Shown in pieces: positions 7,929 through 17,582 of a stretch of DNA of 64,000 nt. The translations under genes and the position numbers were made by a program. The stretch lies in contig NZ_LRML01000004.1 of the NCBI RefSeq assembly GCF_001647285.1, positions 372,001 through 436,000 on the forward strand, given 5' to 3'. The notes below the pieces were generated by a model. It saw only the letters and a program-made list of their open reading frames with translations, had not been told where the DNA came from and ran no database searches. How positions within the stretch are numbered: position 1 is the first letter of the stretch; the number at the start of each line of letters is the position of its first letter. The DNA is from Rufibacter roseus. GTDB lineage: Bacteria; Bacteroidota; Bacteroidia; Cytophagales; Hymenobacteraceae.

Positions 7929-10220
7929 ATGAAAAAAAGCTTACTCCTGCTGTTGCTCAGCCTTATATGCTGGGTAGCGCGTGCCCAAAAACCAGTAGTA
8001 CCTCACAATATTTACTTTGCAGACATGCACCTGCAAGTGAAAGATGATGCCCGGGCCGATATACAGAAGATTGTGGATGCCATTACCAAACACCCCGGCT
8101 ACTTCCAGAAGAAAGTTGATTTAGCTGATGCTTACTTCCCTTTCATTGAACGTGCATTTGAGCAAGAGGGCGTTCCTACCGATTTTAAATATCTTGTTTT
8201 GCAGGAGAGTGGTCTTGTATCTGACGCCGTTTCTACCTCTAATGCAGTAGGTTTCTGGCAATTCAAAGAAGGAGCCGCTACTGAATTGGGCGTTAAAGTA
8301 AACAGCAATGTTGACGAGCGCAAGCATATAATTGAATCAAGCCACGGAGCTGCTAAATACCTTTTGCGCAATAACCAATACTACCAAAATTGGTTTAATG
8401 CGCTCCTCTCCTATTACCAGGGCCTTACCGGCACAAAAGCCCTGACCAAAACATCTGACATAGGAAAGAAAAAAATGGTATTAGATGGCAGCACCAACAA
8501 GTACCTGCTTACTTTTCTTGCCCATAAAATAGCTTATGAGAACGCTGTGGGCAAAAACCCTAACCCTCCGCTGGCGCTTCAAGCGGTTAAGGCTCAGCCA
8601 GGGCAAAAGCTTTCCGAAATTGCCCTGCAGGTAAATGCCAAAGTTGAGGAAGTAGAGCTCTATAATAAATGGCTTTCAGCCTCTGCCATTCCAGCCGACA
8701 AAGAATATTTTGTTATGATTCCGGTTACTGGCGGTCAGGGCATACAGGCTATTGCCACTCAACCGGCCAGCCCGGTGCAGCAGCCTGTCATAACAGATAA
8801 AGTCACCAAAGCGGAATTAAAGACAATAGCGTCCTCACGCAAAGCCGTATTCACTTCGCTAAACGGTTTAAAGGCTATTGTTGCCCAAGAGAATGACACG
8901 AAAGACATTCTGGCTTTACAGGCCGATATCTCCACAAGAAAATTTCTACGCTATAATGATCTTAGGTCTTTTGACCCAATTGTACCGGGCAAGAAATATT
9001 ACCTACAGACCAAACGCACCAAGTCAGACACTGATTACCACGTAGCCCGCGCCGGTGAAACCATGCATGACATTGCACAAGAGTATGGTGTAAAGCTAAG
9101 CCGACTATTAAGCAAAAACCGCATGAAGAAGACGGAGGCGCTGGTACAAGGCCGATTGGTTTGGCTAAAACACACGCGCCCCAAAACAACTCCTGTAGAG
9201 TTTAGAAGTGTAGAGGTAGAATTCAAGGAAGAACCTGCTATCCCAAGCCAAGGACAGCAAAAACAACAGGTCATTGCCAAAAAGTCTGAATCCACTTCAG
9301 AAAAAGGAAAGCCAGAGGCTACAAAAGGAGCCATTGCCTCTGAGCCAACGGCCACTGTTTCTACTTCCCCGGCGCAAGATAAAGCCACAGCAAGCGGTAG
9401 TTCAACTAAGGCAGAAAATGGTGCCTTAGCTGCCAATGAGCCAATGAACCACCAAGAATCAGCAGTAGATTCTATTACAGTAAAAGCAGCTACCACGGCG
9501 GCCACTTATCCTGTTAAAAGAAATTCAGCACCCGTACAGCCTAAAGCCCCAGACGAACCTTTGGTAGCCGAAGTGAAACCAGCTGCACCCGTAAAGCAAA
9601 AACCTGCTTCAGTAGAAGTGTCAACGGAGCACGCGGTGAAGTCAGGAGAGACTTTGTATGCTATATCAAAACAGTACGAAGTTGCGATGGAAGACTTGGT
9701 TGCCTGGAACAAGCTAGATGTGAATGCACCGCTGGCGCTTGGCCAAAAGATCAGGTTGACTGGTCCTGCAAAAACTGCCGAAGTTACCCAAGTTGTTTCT
9801 TCCGCCCCTGCTTCTCAAGCAAAAAGCACCTCACCTGCTTCAGTGAGCGAACATAAGGTAGCAGCCGGAGAGACTTTGTACAGCATTTCGCGCAAATATG
9901 GCATTACTCTACAAGAGCTGCAGAAATGGAACGCCTTAGGCACCTCCGGATCTATTTCAATAGGGCAAAAATTAGTAGTTTCTGCCCCGGCTGCCCCAGT
10001 CTCATCAGCACAGCCCGAAGCTCAGACAAATGCAGTTGCTGCTGTCAGTCCGGCTAAAAGCTCGGCTGGGACGGTGACGCATAAAGTAGCCACCGGTGAA
10101 TCAATGTACCAGATCTCCCGCAAGTATGGAGTGACCATCAAAGAGATTATGGACTGGAACAACAAACCTGACTTTAATGTGAGTGTAGGCGAAAACTTAG
10201 TTATAAAGCCGAAGCTGTAA
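7929..10220 (+). CDS. LysM-containing lytic transglycosylase (MltD-like)
   Basis: Secreted murein hydrolase of 763 residues. The signal peptide ends WVARAQ near residue 20. A goose-lysozyme-like SLT domain (about 65-200) has the catalytic glutamate in LQE93SGL and the family segment AVGFWQF. A LysM-like unit follows near 375-420, then a long A/T/P/K/E-rich linker and three clear LysM modules near 568-612, 640-690 and 715-763 (GETLYAISKQY, GETLYSISRKY, GESMYQISRKY). It cleaves glycan strands between MurNAc and GlcNAc in the periplasm and binds sugar chains through LysM. A strong hairpin follows at 10235. Confidence 0.92.
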   Translation: MKKSLLLLLLSLICWVARAQKPVVPHNIYFADMHLQVKDDARADIQKIVDAITKHPGYFQKKVDLADAYFPFIERAFEQEGVPTDFKYLVLQESGLVSDAVSTSNAVGFWQFKEGAATELGVKVNSNVDERKHIIESSHGAAKYLLRNNQYYQNWFNALLSYYQGLTGTKALTKTSDIGKKKMVLDGSTNKYLLTFLAHKIAYENAVGKNPNPPLALQAVKAQPGQKLSEIALQVNAKVEEVELYNKWLSASAIPADKEYFVMIPVTGGQGIQAIATQPASPVQQPVITDKVTKAELKTIASSRKAVFTSLNGLKAIVAQENDTKDILALQADISTRKFLRYNDLRSFDPIVPGKKYYLQTKRTKSDTDYHVARAGETMHDIAQEYGVKLSRLLSKNRMKKTEALVQGRLVWLKHTRPKTTPVEFRSVEVEFKEEPAIPSQGQQKQQVIAKKSESTSEKGKPEATKGAIASEPTATVSTSPAQDKATASGSSTKAENGALAANEPMNHQESAVDSITVKAATTAATYPVKRNSAPVQPKAPDEPLVAEVKPAAPVKQKPASVEVSTEHAVKSGETLYAISKQYEVAMEDLVAWNKLDVNAPLALGQKIRLTGPAKTAEVTQVVSSAPASQAKSTSPASVSEHKVAAGETLYSISRKYGITLQELQKWNALGTSGSISIGQKLVVSAPAAPVSSAQPEAQTNAVAAVSPAKSSAGTVTHKVATGESMYQISRKYGVTIKEIMDWNNKPDFNVSVGENLVIKPKL

Positions 10221-10234
10221 CCTGCCCATAACTC

Positions 10235-10293
10235 AAAAGCTCTGCCGTTTTGGCTGTTTTTTGAAAACAGGCCCAAAACGGCAGAGCTTTTTT
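10235..10293 (+). terminator. Terminator formed by dispersed palindrome copy 4
   Basis: Perfect outer arms AAAAGCTCTGCC / GGCAGAGCTTTTTT around the family core GTTTTGGCTGTTTT ... AAAACAGGCCCAAAAC. The T run after the stem and the position 15 bp past the stop codon make it a convincing intrinsic terminator for the LysM protein gene. Confidence 0.85.
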
Positions 10294-10445
10294 ATTCAAA
10301 GATGCTTGCCCTTAAACCGGCATTTTTCTTTGAGTATTACGAGAAAAATTTGACTACCACTTAAGTCTTTTAATTAAGCTACAGAGTTCAGATTCTTAGA
10401 GTTGGCTTACCGGGTAAATTCCATCAGCAGGTACACCACTCCCAT

Positions 10446-10474
10446 TTCTAATTCATAATTTCTAATTTATAATT
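10446..10474. repeat. TAATTTC phrase repeat after the MFS gene
   Basis: Reiterated 7-8-mers (TTCTAATTCATAATTTC and onward) similar to 7060-7083; lies just past the end of the minus-strand MFS gene. Confidence 0.5.
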
Positions 10475-10484
10475 AAGCACAGTC

Positions 10485-11820
10485 TTAGTCTTGCCTAGGT
10501 GGAGTGGTCAGGACGGAGGCAGCTCTCAAACCAGTTGCTATCTCTGGTAGTATGCCCAAACGCCGGTAAATAGGCCTCACCATTCGCTGCAGAACGGGTA
10601 GCTGTATGGCAAACGGAATAATACTCAGGGCACAGAGAATTCCGCAGCCTAGCAAGGTATATGTTACGCCCACATGCTCCGCCACCCAACTAGCCAGTAT
10701 ACTCCCGAAGGGGGCCATGCCCATAAACGCCATGGAGTAAAAGCTCATCACGCGCGCGTTTGTCTTCGTCTACAATGGTTTGCAGAACCGTATTGCAGGA
10801 GGCCATCTGCAACATCATACCCAAGCCAGCCAGAAAAATACAGAACATGGCCAAGGGCAAGTTACGGGCAAAAGAAAACAGCACAAGGCCCAGCCCGAAC
10901 AAAAAGGCAGCCCCTACTATAATTTTCCCTAACCCCACCACCGTTTTACGGGAGGCCAGATACATGGCTCCTGTTAAAGCCCCTACCCCAGACGCTCCCA
11001 TAATTAAACCCAAAGTATTGGCTGTGCCACCCAGCACATCACGGGCAAATACCGGCATGAGCACACTGAAAGGCATCCCGAAGAGACTTAGCATGGCAAT
11101 AACCAGAAGAAGAGCCCGGATTGGCGGAAACCCAAACGCATAGCTTACTCCTTCCCTAAGTGACTCCCACACACGGTGCTCCACTGTTGGACGAACAAAG
11201 GGCTTCAGGCGCATGGCCAGCAAAGAGGCAATCACGGCCAGATAACTAATAGCGTTGAACAGAAAACACAAGCCCTCTCCTACCGCCGCTATCACTATGC
11301 CCGCTATAAAAGGCCCCACCAACCTTGCCCCATTAAACATGGATGAATTTAAGGCAATGGCGTTGCTCATGTCTTCACGGTTTTCCACCATTTCCACCAC
11401 AAACGACTGCCGGGCTGAAATATCAAAGGCATTAATTACCCCCAATAGTGCACTCAGTACCATAATAGCCGGTATGGTAACATGGTCAGTCAACACCAAG
11501 GCCGCCAGCGTACCTGCCTGAAGCATAGAGAGCGCCTGCGTGACGAGCAGCACTTTGTGCCGGCTGAAGCGGTCTGAGATCACCCCGGCTACCGGCCCTA
11601 ATAAAAAAGATGGCATTTGAGCGGCAAAGTTTACGGCACCCAACAATAGCACTGAGTCGGTGAGGCGGTACACCAGCCAGCTCATGGCTAATTGCTGCAT
11701 CCAGGTGCCAATTAGGGAAATACCCTGTCCTATGAAAAATAGGCGGTAATTGTAATGACGGAGCGCTCGGAACATATCGCCCAACCGGGAAGAAACTGGT
11801 TTGGAAGTAGAATCGGCCAT
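10485..11820 (-). pseudogene. MFS exporter (MFS_3/EntS-like), frameshifted in a CG repeat
   Basis: Two overlapping frames together make one 12-helix major facilitator protein of about 445 residues. The first (start 11820, MADSTSKPVSSRL) runs through IVDEDKRAR and then reads out of frame to a stop at 10690. The correct continuation, VMSFYSMAFMGMAPFGS, is in the next frame from 10751. In this family the region normally reads R-V-M-S without a break. The break falls in a (CG)4 run at 10751-10758; two more bases (one CG) would restore K-R-A-R-V-M-S. It could be a true mutation, a slippage-type switch or a sequence error. The family exports siderophores or drugs. Confidence 0.82.
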
Positions 11821-12203
11821 CTGAACATCAAATCAACTTTGTTCATACGAGGCAAAGGCGTTCAAAGATGAAATTCAGGTTACTGGTTCCCTTCCCCATT
11901 GTTTCTTATGCTGACTCCTAAAAATTCACATTGACTACTGTTACTTATTCAAAAAGACTCCGTATTTATTCCAACTCCATCAAACTTAAAGTTATTTGAA
12001 AATTACTGTTCTGAAGAGTGCCTGTTCCTGCACCTTCTGCAGAGCAGCTCTTGGCTAAAATTTATCGTGCTAGATTATTAGTTATCAGAAAATTAGACGT
12101 CCTTTGGTTGCGTAGACTCCTCTTCCTTTGGCAAAGTCTGACAAGTCCAAAGCGCTGTTTAAAACTTCACTTGTATCAGTAAACCGACTTCAACAGATAG
12201 TAT
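11821..12203. other. Divergent intergenic region, 383 bp
   Basis: Lies between the MFS gene (leftward) and cyanophycinase (rightward), so it must hold both promoters. It is A+T-rich; I see no convincing -7 box, palindrome or RNA element, and no copy of the dispersed palindrome. Confidence 0.5.
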
Positions 12204-13100
12204 ATGGCAAAAGGAAAGGCACCCGGAAATAATCACCCAAATAGCCGGGTATTTATACCGAAGGGAAAACTGCTAGCCATTGGCGGCAAGGAAAGCAAAA
12301 GCGAGAACGACCAGTCTTCCGGCCAAAGCAAAAACATCAATTTCATAAGTGAACAGATTTTAAAGCGCTTTGTAAAAGAACTGAAAGGTGAAAATCCTTT
12401 GGTAGCCATTGTTCCTACTGCTTCCAGTGTACCTGAACTTTCTGCCCAAGATTATATTGAAGTATTCAAGCACCTGGGTGTCGATAACTTAGAGGTACTG
12501 GATATTCGAAACCGATTAGACACGCTTAAACCGGAGTACCTGGAAACTGTTAAAAAAGCGGCGGGCATTATGTTCACCGGCGGTGATCAGCTGCGCCTGA
12601 CGGCTATATTTGGAGGTACGGCACTTCTGGAAGCCATGAAAGAGCGCTATGCGTGGTCAGACATAATTGTGGCGGGCACCAGTGCCGGGGCAATGGCCAT
12701 GTCCACTCCCATGATTTTCGAAGGCGAGTCTGAAGGAGGTTACATTAAAGGCGATGTACGCATTACCACCGGTCTTGAGTTTTTGAAAGACGTGGCCATA
12801 GACACCCACTTTATTGCCAGAGGCCGTATTGTGCGCATGACCCAAGCCATAGCCACCAACCCTGAATGCATTGGTATTGGTTTAGAGGAAGACACGGCCA
12901 TTTTAGTAACCGAGGGCGGGAAAGTGGAAGTAGTAGGCAGCGGTTTAATAACGGTGGTAGACGGCAGAGGCATTACAGAGACCAACATCTTCGATATACA
13001 GAACGGCGAGCCCTTTACCGCAAAAGGCCTCAAAGTTCATTTTCTGGGCGACACAGAGGAGTACTTCATCCCCAGCTATACCCGCACCCAGTTAAAGTAA
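12204..13100 (+). CDS. Cyanophycinase (peptidase S51)
   Basis: Serine exopeptidase family that degrades cyanophycin (multi-arginyl-poly-aspartate) to beta-Asp-Arg dipeptides. The 298-residue length fits. The nucleophile elbow is G-T-S160-A-G-A, with LLAIGG near the start and MFTGGDQLRLT in the middle. There is no signal peptide, so it is intracellular, as expected for use of an internal store. No cyanophycin synthetase is in the window. A secreted isoaspartyl peptidase lies at 29008-30051, in a different compartment and not linked in an operon. Confidence 0.9.
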   Translation: MAKGKAPGNNHPNSRVFIPKGKLLAIGGKESKSENDQSSGQSKNINFISEQILKRFVKELKGENPLVAIVPTASSVPELSAQDYIEVFKHLGVDNLEVLDIRNRLDTLKPEYLETVKKAAGIMFTGGDQLRLTAIFGGTALLEAMKERYAWSDIIVAGTSAGAMAMSTPMIFEGESEGGYIKGDVRITTGLEFLKDVAIDTHFIARGRIVRMTQAIATNPECIGIGLEEDTAILVTEGGKVEVVGSGLITVVDGRGITETNIFDIQNGEPFTAKGLKVHFLGDTEEYFIPSYTRTQLK

Positions 13101-13104
13101 GTTT

Positions 13105-13142
13105 TGTTTTCGGCCTGGTTTAACTAAAACAGGCCGAAAAAC
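13105..13142. repeat. Dispersed palindrome family, copy 5
   Basis: GTTTTCGGCCTGGTTT, short loop, AAAACAGGCCGAAAAAC; close to consensus. Placed between the convergent ends of cyanophycinase and the bestrophin, where it could terminate both. Confidence 0.8.
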
Positions 13143-13198
13143 TGAAAAGGAAGAAGTAAAACCTGAGCCAGTTAAAGTCGCTGACTGAGCGAATGAAT

Positions 13199-14119
13199 TT
13201 ACAGTATATAAAAATTCACCACCTTAGGCTGCTTCTTAAGAGCATCTTCCTCTTTGTATTCCCGCAACATCTGTTTCAGGTCACGGTGAATTGTTTGGGC
13301 TATGGAGGTAACAGGCGTATCGGTGGGTTTATTCTCAAAAGGATCTTGCAGGTGAATGGCCATTTTTTCTATCAGCAGGAAAGAAGCCGCAATGGCCACC
13401 ACCAACGGCACCATCATTACCCCAAACACGTCTATCACCCCAAAGGGCAACAGCATGATAAACAGCACCAACGCTAAGTGGGTGTACAAGCTGTAAGTAG
13501 CCGGAAAAATGGTATTCTTGATCCGTTCACAGCCTCCCATGGAGTTACAAAGGCGGGTAAGGGTGCGGTCTAGTTCCACCTGCTGGTATTTGTTGATCCA
13601 GCCCTCTTTGTAAGCCAATCGTAAGTCTTCACCATGTAGTTCCAGCAGCCCCACCGGTTTATTGGTGTACTCCTGCAGGTAGACCAGCTGCTCGGGCGAC
13701 ATCAGTTTTTCGGCTTCCTTCACGGGGCAGAGTCCGCGCAGTGACTGACCTAAACTGTAGCACCACGCAATCTGGCGGTTAATGAACCTTTCTTTGAAGT
13801 ACAATGCCTCCACCGAGTTATAAGGCGTATCAACAAAGTTCAGCACTTGGCGGGAGAGTGTGCGGGAGTCGTTTACGATGGCGCCCCAAAGGGTACGTGC
13901 TTCCCACCAGCGGTCATAGGCCTGGTTTGACCTGAACGCTAACAGCAGAGACAGAATAGTACCCAGCATGGCGGGCACCGCAATAGGTATGGAGATTCTG
14001 GTAAAATGGAAGTTAACGTATGCCACTCCTACTAGCAGCGCATACAGCAAGACCAGCAGCACCTCTATCTTTATTTTCCCAAACACATACTTTATGGGGA
14101 TATTTTTCTTCAGCAACAT
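13199..14119 (-). CDS. Bestrophin-family ion channel (UPF0187)
   Basis: A 306-residue inner-membrane protein of the bacterial bestrophin family. Two N-terminal membrane helices (about 18-35 and 44-62) are followed by the signature AFRSNQAYDRWWEAR and a second hydrophobic pair near residues 210-255. Bacterial members form pentameric cation or anion channels. The C-terminus is charged (EYKEEDALKKQ). The gene lies 50 bp downstream of the small protein at 14170 and is probably co-transcribed with it. Confidence 0.9.
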   Translation of the reverse strand: MLLKKNIPIKYVFGKIKIEVLLVLLYALLVGVAYVNFHFTRISIPIAVPAMLGTILSLLLAFRSNQAYDRWWEARTLWGAIVNDSRTLSRQVLNFVDTPYNSVEALYFKERFINRQIAWCYSLGQSLRGLCPVKEAEKLMSPEQLVYLQEYTNKPVGLLELHGEDLRLAYKEGWINKYQQVELDRTLTRLCNSMGGCERIKNTIFPATYSLYTHLALVLFIMLLPFGVIDVFGVMMVPLVVAIAASFLLIEKMAIHLQDPFENKPTDTPVTSIAQTIHRDLKQMLREYKEEDALKKQPKVVNFYIL

Positions 14120-14169
14120 AATTCAAACAGTTAAAGGGGAAAGGGAAAAAATAATGCTCCGAGCAGCGC

Positions 14170-14622
14170 TTATACAGCAGCACTGGCCATTTGCGTTACC
14201 CGCGGCGCAACCGTTATCAAGGGTAGCCCTGCTTTTTCCATGAAAGCAAAAGGGCTTTGACTAAAAGGGCTTATAGCTTGGTAACTGTATTCTTGAGGGC
14301 TCACCATTACATCTATCTTATTTGCCTTCAGGAAATTTCGGAAAGACACGTTGGTGGAGCCGTAGAAAAAAACTGGTTCTATGCTCTTTACCTGCTCCAC
14401 CTCCTTCTCCAGTTGTTGGCATTGGCGGGTAAAACGGGTAGAAATCAGGATTGCCTCTTGCCCCTCCCTGGGTAGCATCAGCAATTCCGTAATAGAGGTA
14501 GGCATCGCCAACGCATGGAAAAGCACCACCTTTAGCGGCACACCGGAAAAAGTCTCGGTTAATTCTGTCAGGCAAGGGAAGGTGTCTTCTTTGAAGTTGG
14601 AGGGTATAAGCACATGGATCAT
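14170..14622 (-). CDS. Small UspA-like protein of unknown function
   Basis: A 150-residue soluble protein. The start MIHVLIPSNFKEDTFPCL, the central VKVVLFHAL-type strand and the C-terminal PLITVAPR resemble the alternating strand/helix plan of a universal stress protein, but the ATP-binding glycine motif is missing. No signal peptide. It lies immediately upstream of the bestrophin gene on the same strand, so a role connected with that channel is possible but unproven. Confidence 0.6.
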   Translation of the reverse strand: MIHVLIPSNFKEDTFPCLTELTETFSGVPLKVVLFHALAMPTSITELLMLPREGQEAILISTRFTRQCQQLEKEVEQVKSIEPVFFYGSTNVSFRNFLKANKIDVMVSPQEYSYQAISPFSQSPFAFMEKAGLPLITVAPRVTQMASAAV

Positions 14623-14803
14623 GGGTGTTATTACTGGTTTCGGTAAACTTACGCCCGTGCCATTAAGCTCATTTAAGAGCGAGATTAGAATGTCATTAGA
14701 ATTTTATAAATCTGTTTTTATAACTTTGAAACGCCCACAAGGGCTTCTTTGAAATTAAGTTTTGCAGTATGAAAAGCGGATGGTGAAAAAGAGAAAGGCG
14801 GTT

Positions 14804-14839
14804 GTTTTTGAGCCGTTTTCTGAAAAACAGCCTTAAAAC
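14804..14839. repeat. Dispersed palindrome family, copy 6
   Basis: GTTTTTGAGCCGTTTTC, loop, AAAAACAGCCTTAAAAC. Downstream of the histidine kinase gene (minus strand), where it may act as terminator. Confidence 0.75.
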
Positions 14840-14871
14840 AGGAACATATAAAAGGTAAGCTATTTGTTTCT

Positions 14872-16251
14872 TTATTGGCCAGCTGCCTCTACCGTGGGCA
14901 GCAGCACTTTTATCTCCGTGCCCGCCCCCACTTGCGTATTGATGACAATGCTGCCCTTGTGCAACCGCACAATATTGAGCGATAACGGCAGTCCCACCCC
15001 ATGGCCTTCGAACTCTGAGGTGTTGGAGGCTCTAAAGAAAGGCACGAAGATATGGGGCAGCTCCTGCTCCGGTATACCAATTCCTTTATCGCGTACCACT
15101 ACAGCTACTAACGTTTGCTCTGACTGAATACTTAAAACCACTTCTTGGTTATGCGAGTACTTGCAGGCATTCATGACAATGTTGCCAATAGCCAATTTAA
15201 GCAGGTTTACATTTCCATATACCAGCAGCAGCTCTTCTTCTGTGGGCATCTGGCTAAAATCGAGACGTATGTTGCAGCCAGGGTACAATTGGCTTGTTGA
15301 TTCTTTCACCAGCCACAGGAGTTCATCAATGCGCACCTGCTCCCAATTCTGCTTTTTGCCATCAAACCCACTTTGGGCCATGCCCAACAGGCTGGTCAAG
15401 ATGTCTCGAAGCACATCGGCCTCATGCAAAATCACTTCTAATGACTGCCGCTGACCAGAGGTTAAACCGGCGCTGGCCAAGGTAAGTTCGGCTTCACCTT
15501 TGATGATGGTTAGGGGTGTGCGTAGTTCATGGGAGGCGTTGCTGACAAAATTGTTCTGGGTTTCAAAAGCGGTTTCCAGCCGGGTGAGCATGCCATTGAA
15601 TGTTTGGGCCAGCTCTGCCAGTTCATCTTTATTATTGTCTACCTCCAGCCGCTGATTCAGGTTCTCCACCGAAATACCTTGCACGTTTTTGATTATTTCC
15701 CGCACCGGATTAAACGTGTGGGCCGTAAACTTTCTACCTATCACATATACTATTCCAACTGAAAGGAGAAAACCGATGAGCAGAAACTTGTACAGCTTTT
15801 CCACTTCTTCTAGCCAATAAGGATCATGCGCTGACACCACCACCAAATAGGTTTTATCGTTGGCCTGCTCTAATTTCCCAGCATAGAAAGTGCGGTTTGC
15901 CCGGTATCGAGCAGACTGCTTCGCCAAGGCTTCTCGTAGCAAAGGCTCTGGTAGCTCACTAGTCTGTAGCGTCTCCAGTGCCGTCTCTTGCGGAACCTCC
16001 AGCAAATACTCTTTCTCCCCCGGAAGCTTTTCTAGATAGGCCTGCCGCATTTGCCGCACCAATTCTTTATCGGTGTTAGAATTTAAGTGCAGGTGCAGAT
16101 CAGAGGCAATAATGACACGGGTCTCTAAACGCCGGTAGAAGTCTTCAAAGGCATAATGATTGGTGAATAAATAGATAGAGCCACAGAAGACCAGAATCAC
16201 TAAAGATGTGAGGGCAGAAAACAGAAGCGTGGCTCGGGTCTGTATTTTCAT
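14872..16251 (-). CDS. Two-component sensor histidine kinase
   Basis: A 459-residue inner-membrane kinase. Membrane helices are near residues 8-30 and 155-177 and enclose a periplasmic sensor domain of about 125 residues. HAMP follows, then HisKA with the phospho-accepting H241 in NASHELRTPLT, then HATPase_c with N, G1 and G2 boxes (NACKYS, DKGIGIPEQ, GHGVGLPLS). The layout resembles heavy-metal or envelope-stress sensors, but the ligand is unknown. It overlaps the response regulator gene by 4 bp, showing translational coupling. Confidence 0.93.
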   Translation of the reverse strand: MKIQTRATLLFSALTSLVILVFCGSIYLFTNHYAFEDFYRRLETRVIIASDLHLHLNSNTDKELVRQMRQAYLEKLPGEKEYLLEVPQETALETLQTSELPEPLLREALAKQSARYRANRTFYAGKLEQANDKTYLVVVSAHDPYWLEEVEKLYKFLLIGFLLSVGIVYVIGRKFTAHTFNPVREIIKNVQGISVENLNQRLEVDNNKDELAELAQTFNGMLTRLETAFETQNNFVSNASHELRTPLTIIKGEAELTLASAGLTSGQRQSLEVILHEADVLRDILTSLLGMAQSGFDGKKQNWEQVRIDELLWLVKESTSQLYPGCNIRLDFSQMPTEEELLLVYGNVNLLKLAIGNIVMNACKYSHNQEVVLSIQSEQTLVAVVVRDKGIGIPEQELPHIFVPFFRASNTSEFEGHGVGLPLSLNIVRLHKGSIVINTQVGAGTEIKVLLPTVEAAGQ

Positions 16252-16940
16252 ACCTCCACGCTATCTTTCAGCACGTAGCCCATGCCAATGACTGTGTGAA
16301 TCAATTTAGGGGTAAACTTTCGGTCTAGTTTCTTACGGAGGTAGTTGATGTACACATCTACTACATTAGTGCCCAAGTTAAAATCTACATTCCAAACGTG
16401 CTCCAGAATTTCCATACGGGATAATACCCGGTTGGGGCGCTGTGCCAGAAATTCAAGCAACCTGAATTCTGTGGCGGTAAGGGTAATGGAGGTTCCACTA
16501 CGGGTAACGGTTTTACTTTGAGTATTGATTTCTAAATCTGCCAGTGCGATGAGATGCTTGGCAGGCGTACCATTCTGGTTTCGGCGGGTCAAGTTTCTGA
16601 TACGGGCTCCCAGTTCGGCGAAGTTGAATGGCTTTACCAGATAATCATCGGCCCCGCCATCTAGTCCCGTTACAATGTTTTCCGGAGAATCCAGAGCGGT
16701 AAGCATAAGAATGGGGGTTTGAAGCTCTTGTTGGCGGAGCCTCTTAAGCACGTCTAATCCATTCAGCTCTGGGAGCATGATATCCAGAATAATCAAATCA
16801 AAGCCAAAGGAGAGGGCCATGTCTAAGCCAGCGCTCCCGCTCATGGCCACGCTCACCTGATACCCTTCTTCCTTTAGCCCCCGCTGTAGCATACTTGCTA
16901 ATTTTGGCTCATCTTCCACGAGTAAGATCTTCAGCCCCAT
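16248..16940 (-). CDS. OmpR/PhoB-family response regulator
   Basis: Receiver domain with the acidic pair E9-D10, phospho-acceptor D53 (ILDIMLPELNG) and the KPFNFAEL lysine, followed by a winged-helix DNA-binding domain (TATEFRLLEFLAQRPNRVLSR). About 230 residues from the ATG at 16940; a TTG at 16967 would add nine residues but leaves an unusual N-terminus. Partner of the kinase downstream. Targets are unknown; the nearest envelope gene is the NlpE-like lipoprotein at 17583-18053. Confidence 0.93.
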   Translation of the reverse strand: MGLKILLVEDEPKLASMLQRGLKEEGYQVSVAMSGSAGLDMALSFGFDLIILDIMLPELNGLDVLKRLRQQELQTPILMLTALDSPENIVTGLDGGADDYLVKPFNFAELGARIRNLTRRNQNGTPAKHLIALADLEINTQSKTVTRSGTSITLTATEFRLLEFLAQRPNRVLSRMEILEHVWNVDFNLGTNVVDVYINYLRKKLDRKFTPKLIHTVIGMGYVLKDSVEV

Positions 16941-17123
16941 ATAAACATTCTTTAGCTGTTTCCTCAAAAATAGTAGCGCAAGTGAAACAGACCAAAGTAG
17001 TAGTTGCCAAAGTAGTAGTTGTTTAAACTGCTGCGTATATTTTTTTGGTTTCTAACCACGGCACGTTTAAACATTAAGTTTAGGCGAAAGATCAGGCAAA
17101 ATTGGTTGACCTATTCAAAGAAA

Positions 17124-17169
17124 CTCCCGTTTTGGGGCTGTTTTCATAAAAACAGCCCCAAAACGGGAG
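17124..17169. repeat. Dispersed palindrome family, copy 7 (perfect hairpin)
   Basis: A 20-bp perfect stem: CTCCCGTTTTGGGGCTGTTT pairs with AAACAGCCCCAAAACGGGAG around a TCATAA loop. The outer CTCCCG/CGGGAG arms are unique to this copy yet fully complementary. It lies just downstream of the DUF3817 gene (minus strand). Confidence 0.9.
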
Positions 17170-17214
17170 AAAACAATAAATTTATATTTTTGAGTAAACC
17201 TTACCTACACTACC

Positions 17215-17520
17215 TTACAATTGCTTGTCGTGTGCAATCTTCTTGTCTAAATAGAAGGTTCCGAAGGGAATGAGTGATGAAATAAATGCCAAGACGACAT
17301 TCTTGAAAGACCACTTATACTGCACCCATACCTGAAGCAGTAGCAAGCAAAACAAGACAAACAAAACGCCGTGTGCCCAGCCGGTATATTTTACGGCCTC
17401 ATCTATGCCGGCCATATATTTTAACGGCATGGCTATCAGCAACAGCACAAGGTAAGAGATGCCCTCTATAATGGCGATTAGCCTAAAGCGGCCAAGGGTA
17501 GTTTCTAAATGAAAACTCAT
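17215..17520 (-). CDS. DUF3817 integral membrane protein
   Basis: Small membrane protein of about 101 residues with three hydrophobic segments. The DUF3817 pattern is present: RFRLIAIIEGISYLVLLLIAM, then KYTGWAHGVLFVLF, and a C-terminal KK.A dilysine-like end. The ATG at 17520 begins exactly at the domain; the longer frame from 17586 adds a charged, non-conserved stretch. The function of the family is unknown. It follows the NlpE-like gene on the same strand. Confidence 0.8.
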   Translation of the reverse strand: MSFHLETTLGRFRLIAIIEGISYLVLLLIAMPLKYMAGIDEAVKYTGWAHGVLFVLFCLLLLQVWVQYKWSFKNVVLAFISSLIPFGTFYLDKKIAHDKQL

Positions 17521-17582
17521 AACTAAGTAATGCAGATGAAAATCCAAAGGTACACCATCCTTCCGAACTCTGCACCTTCTTC

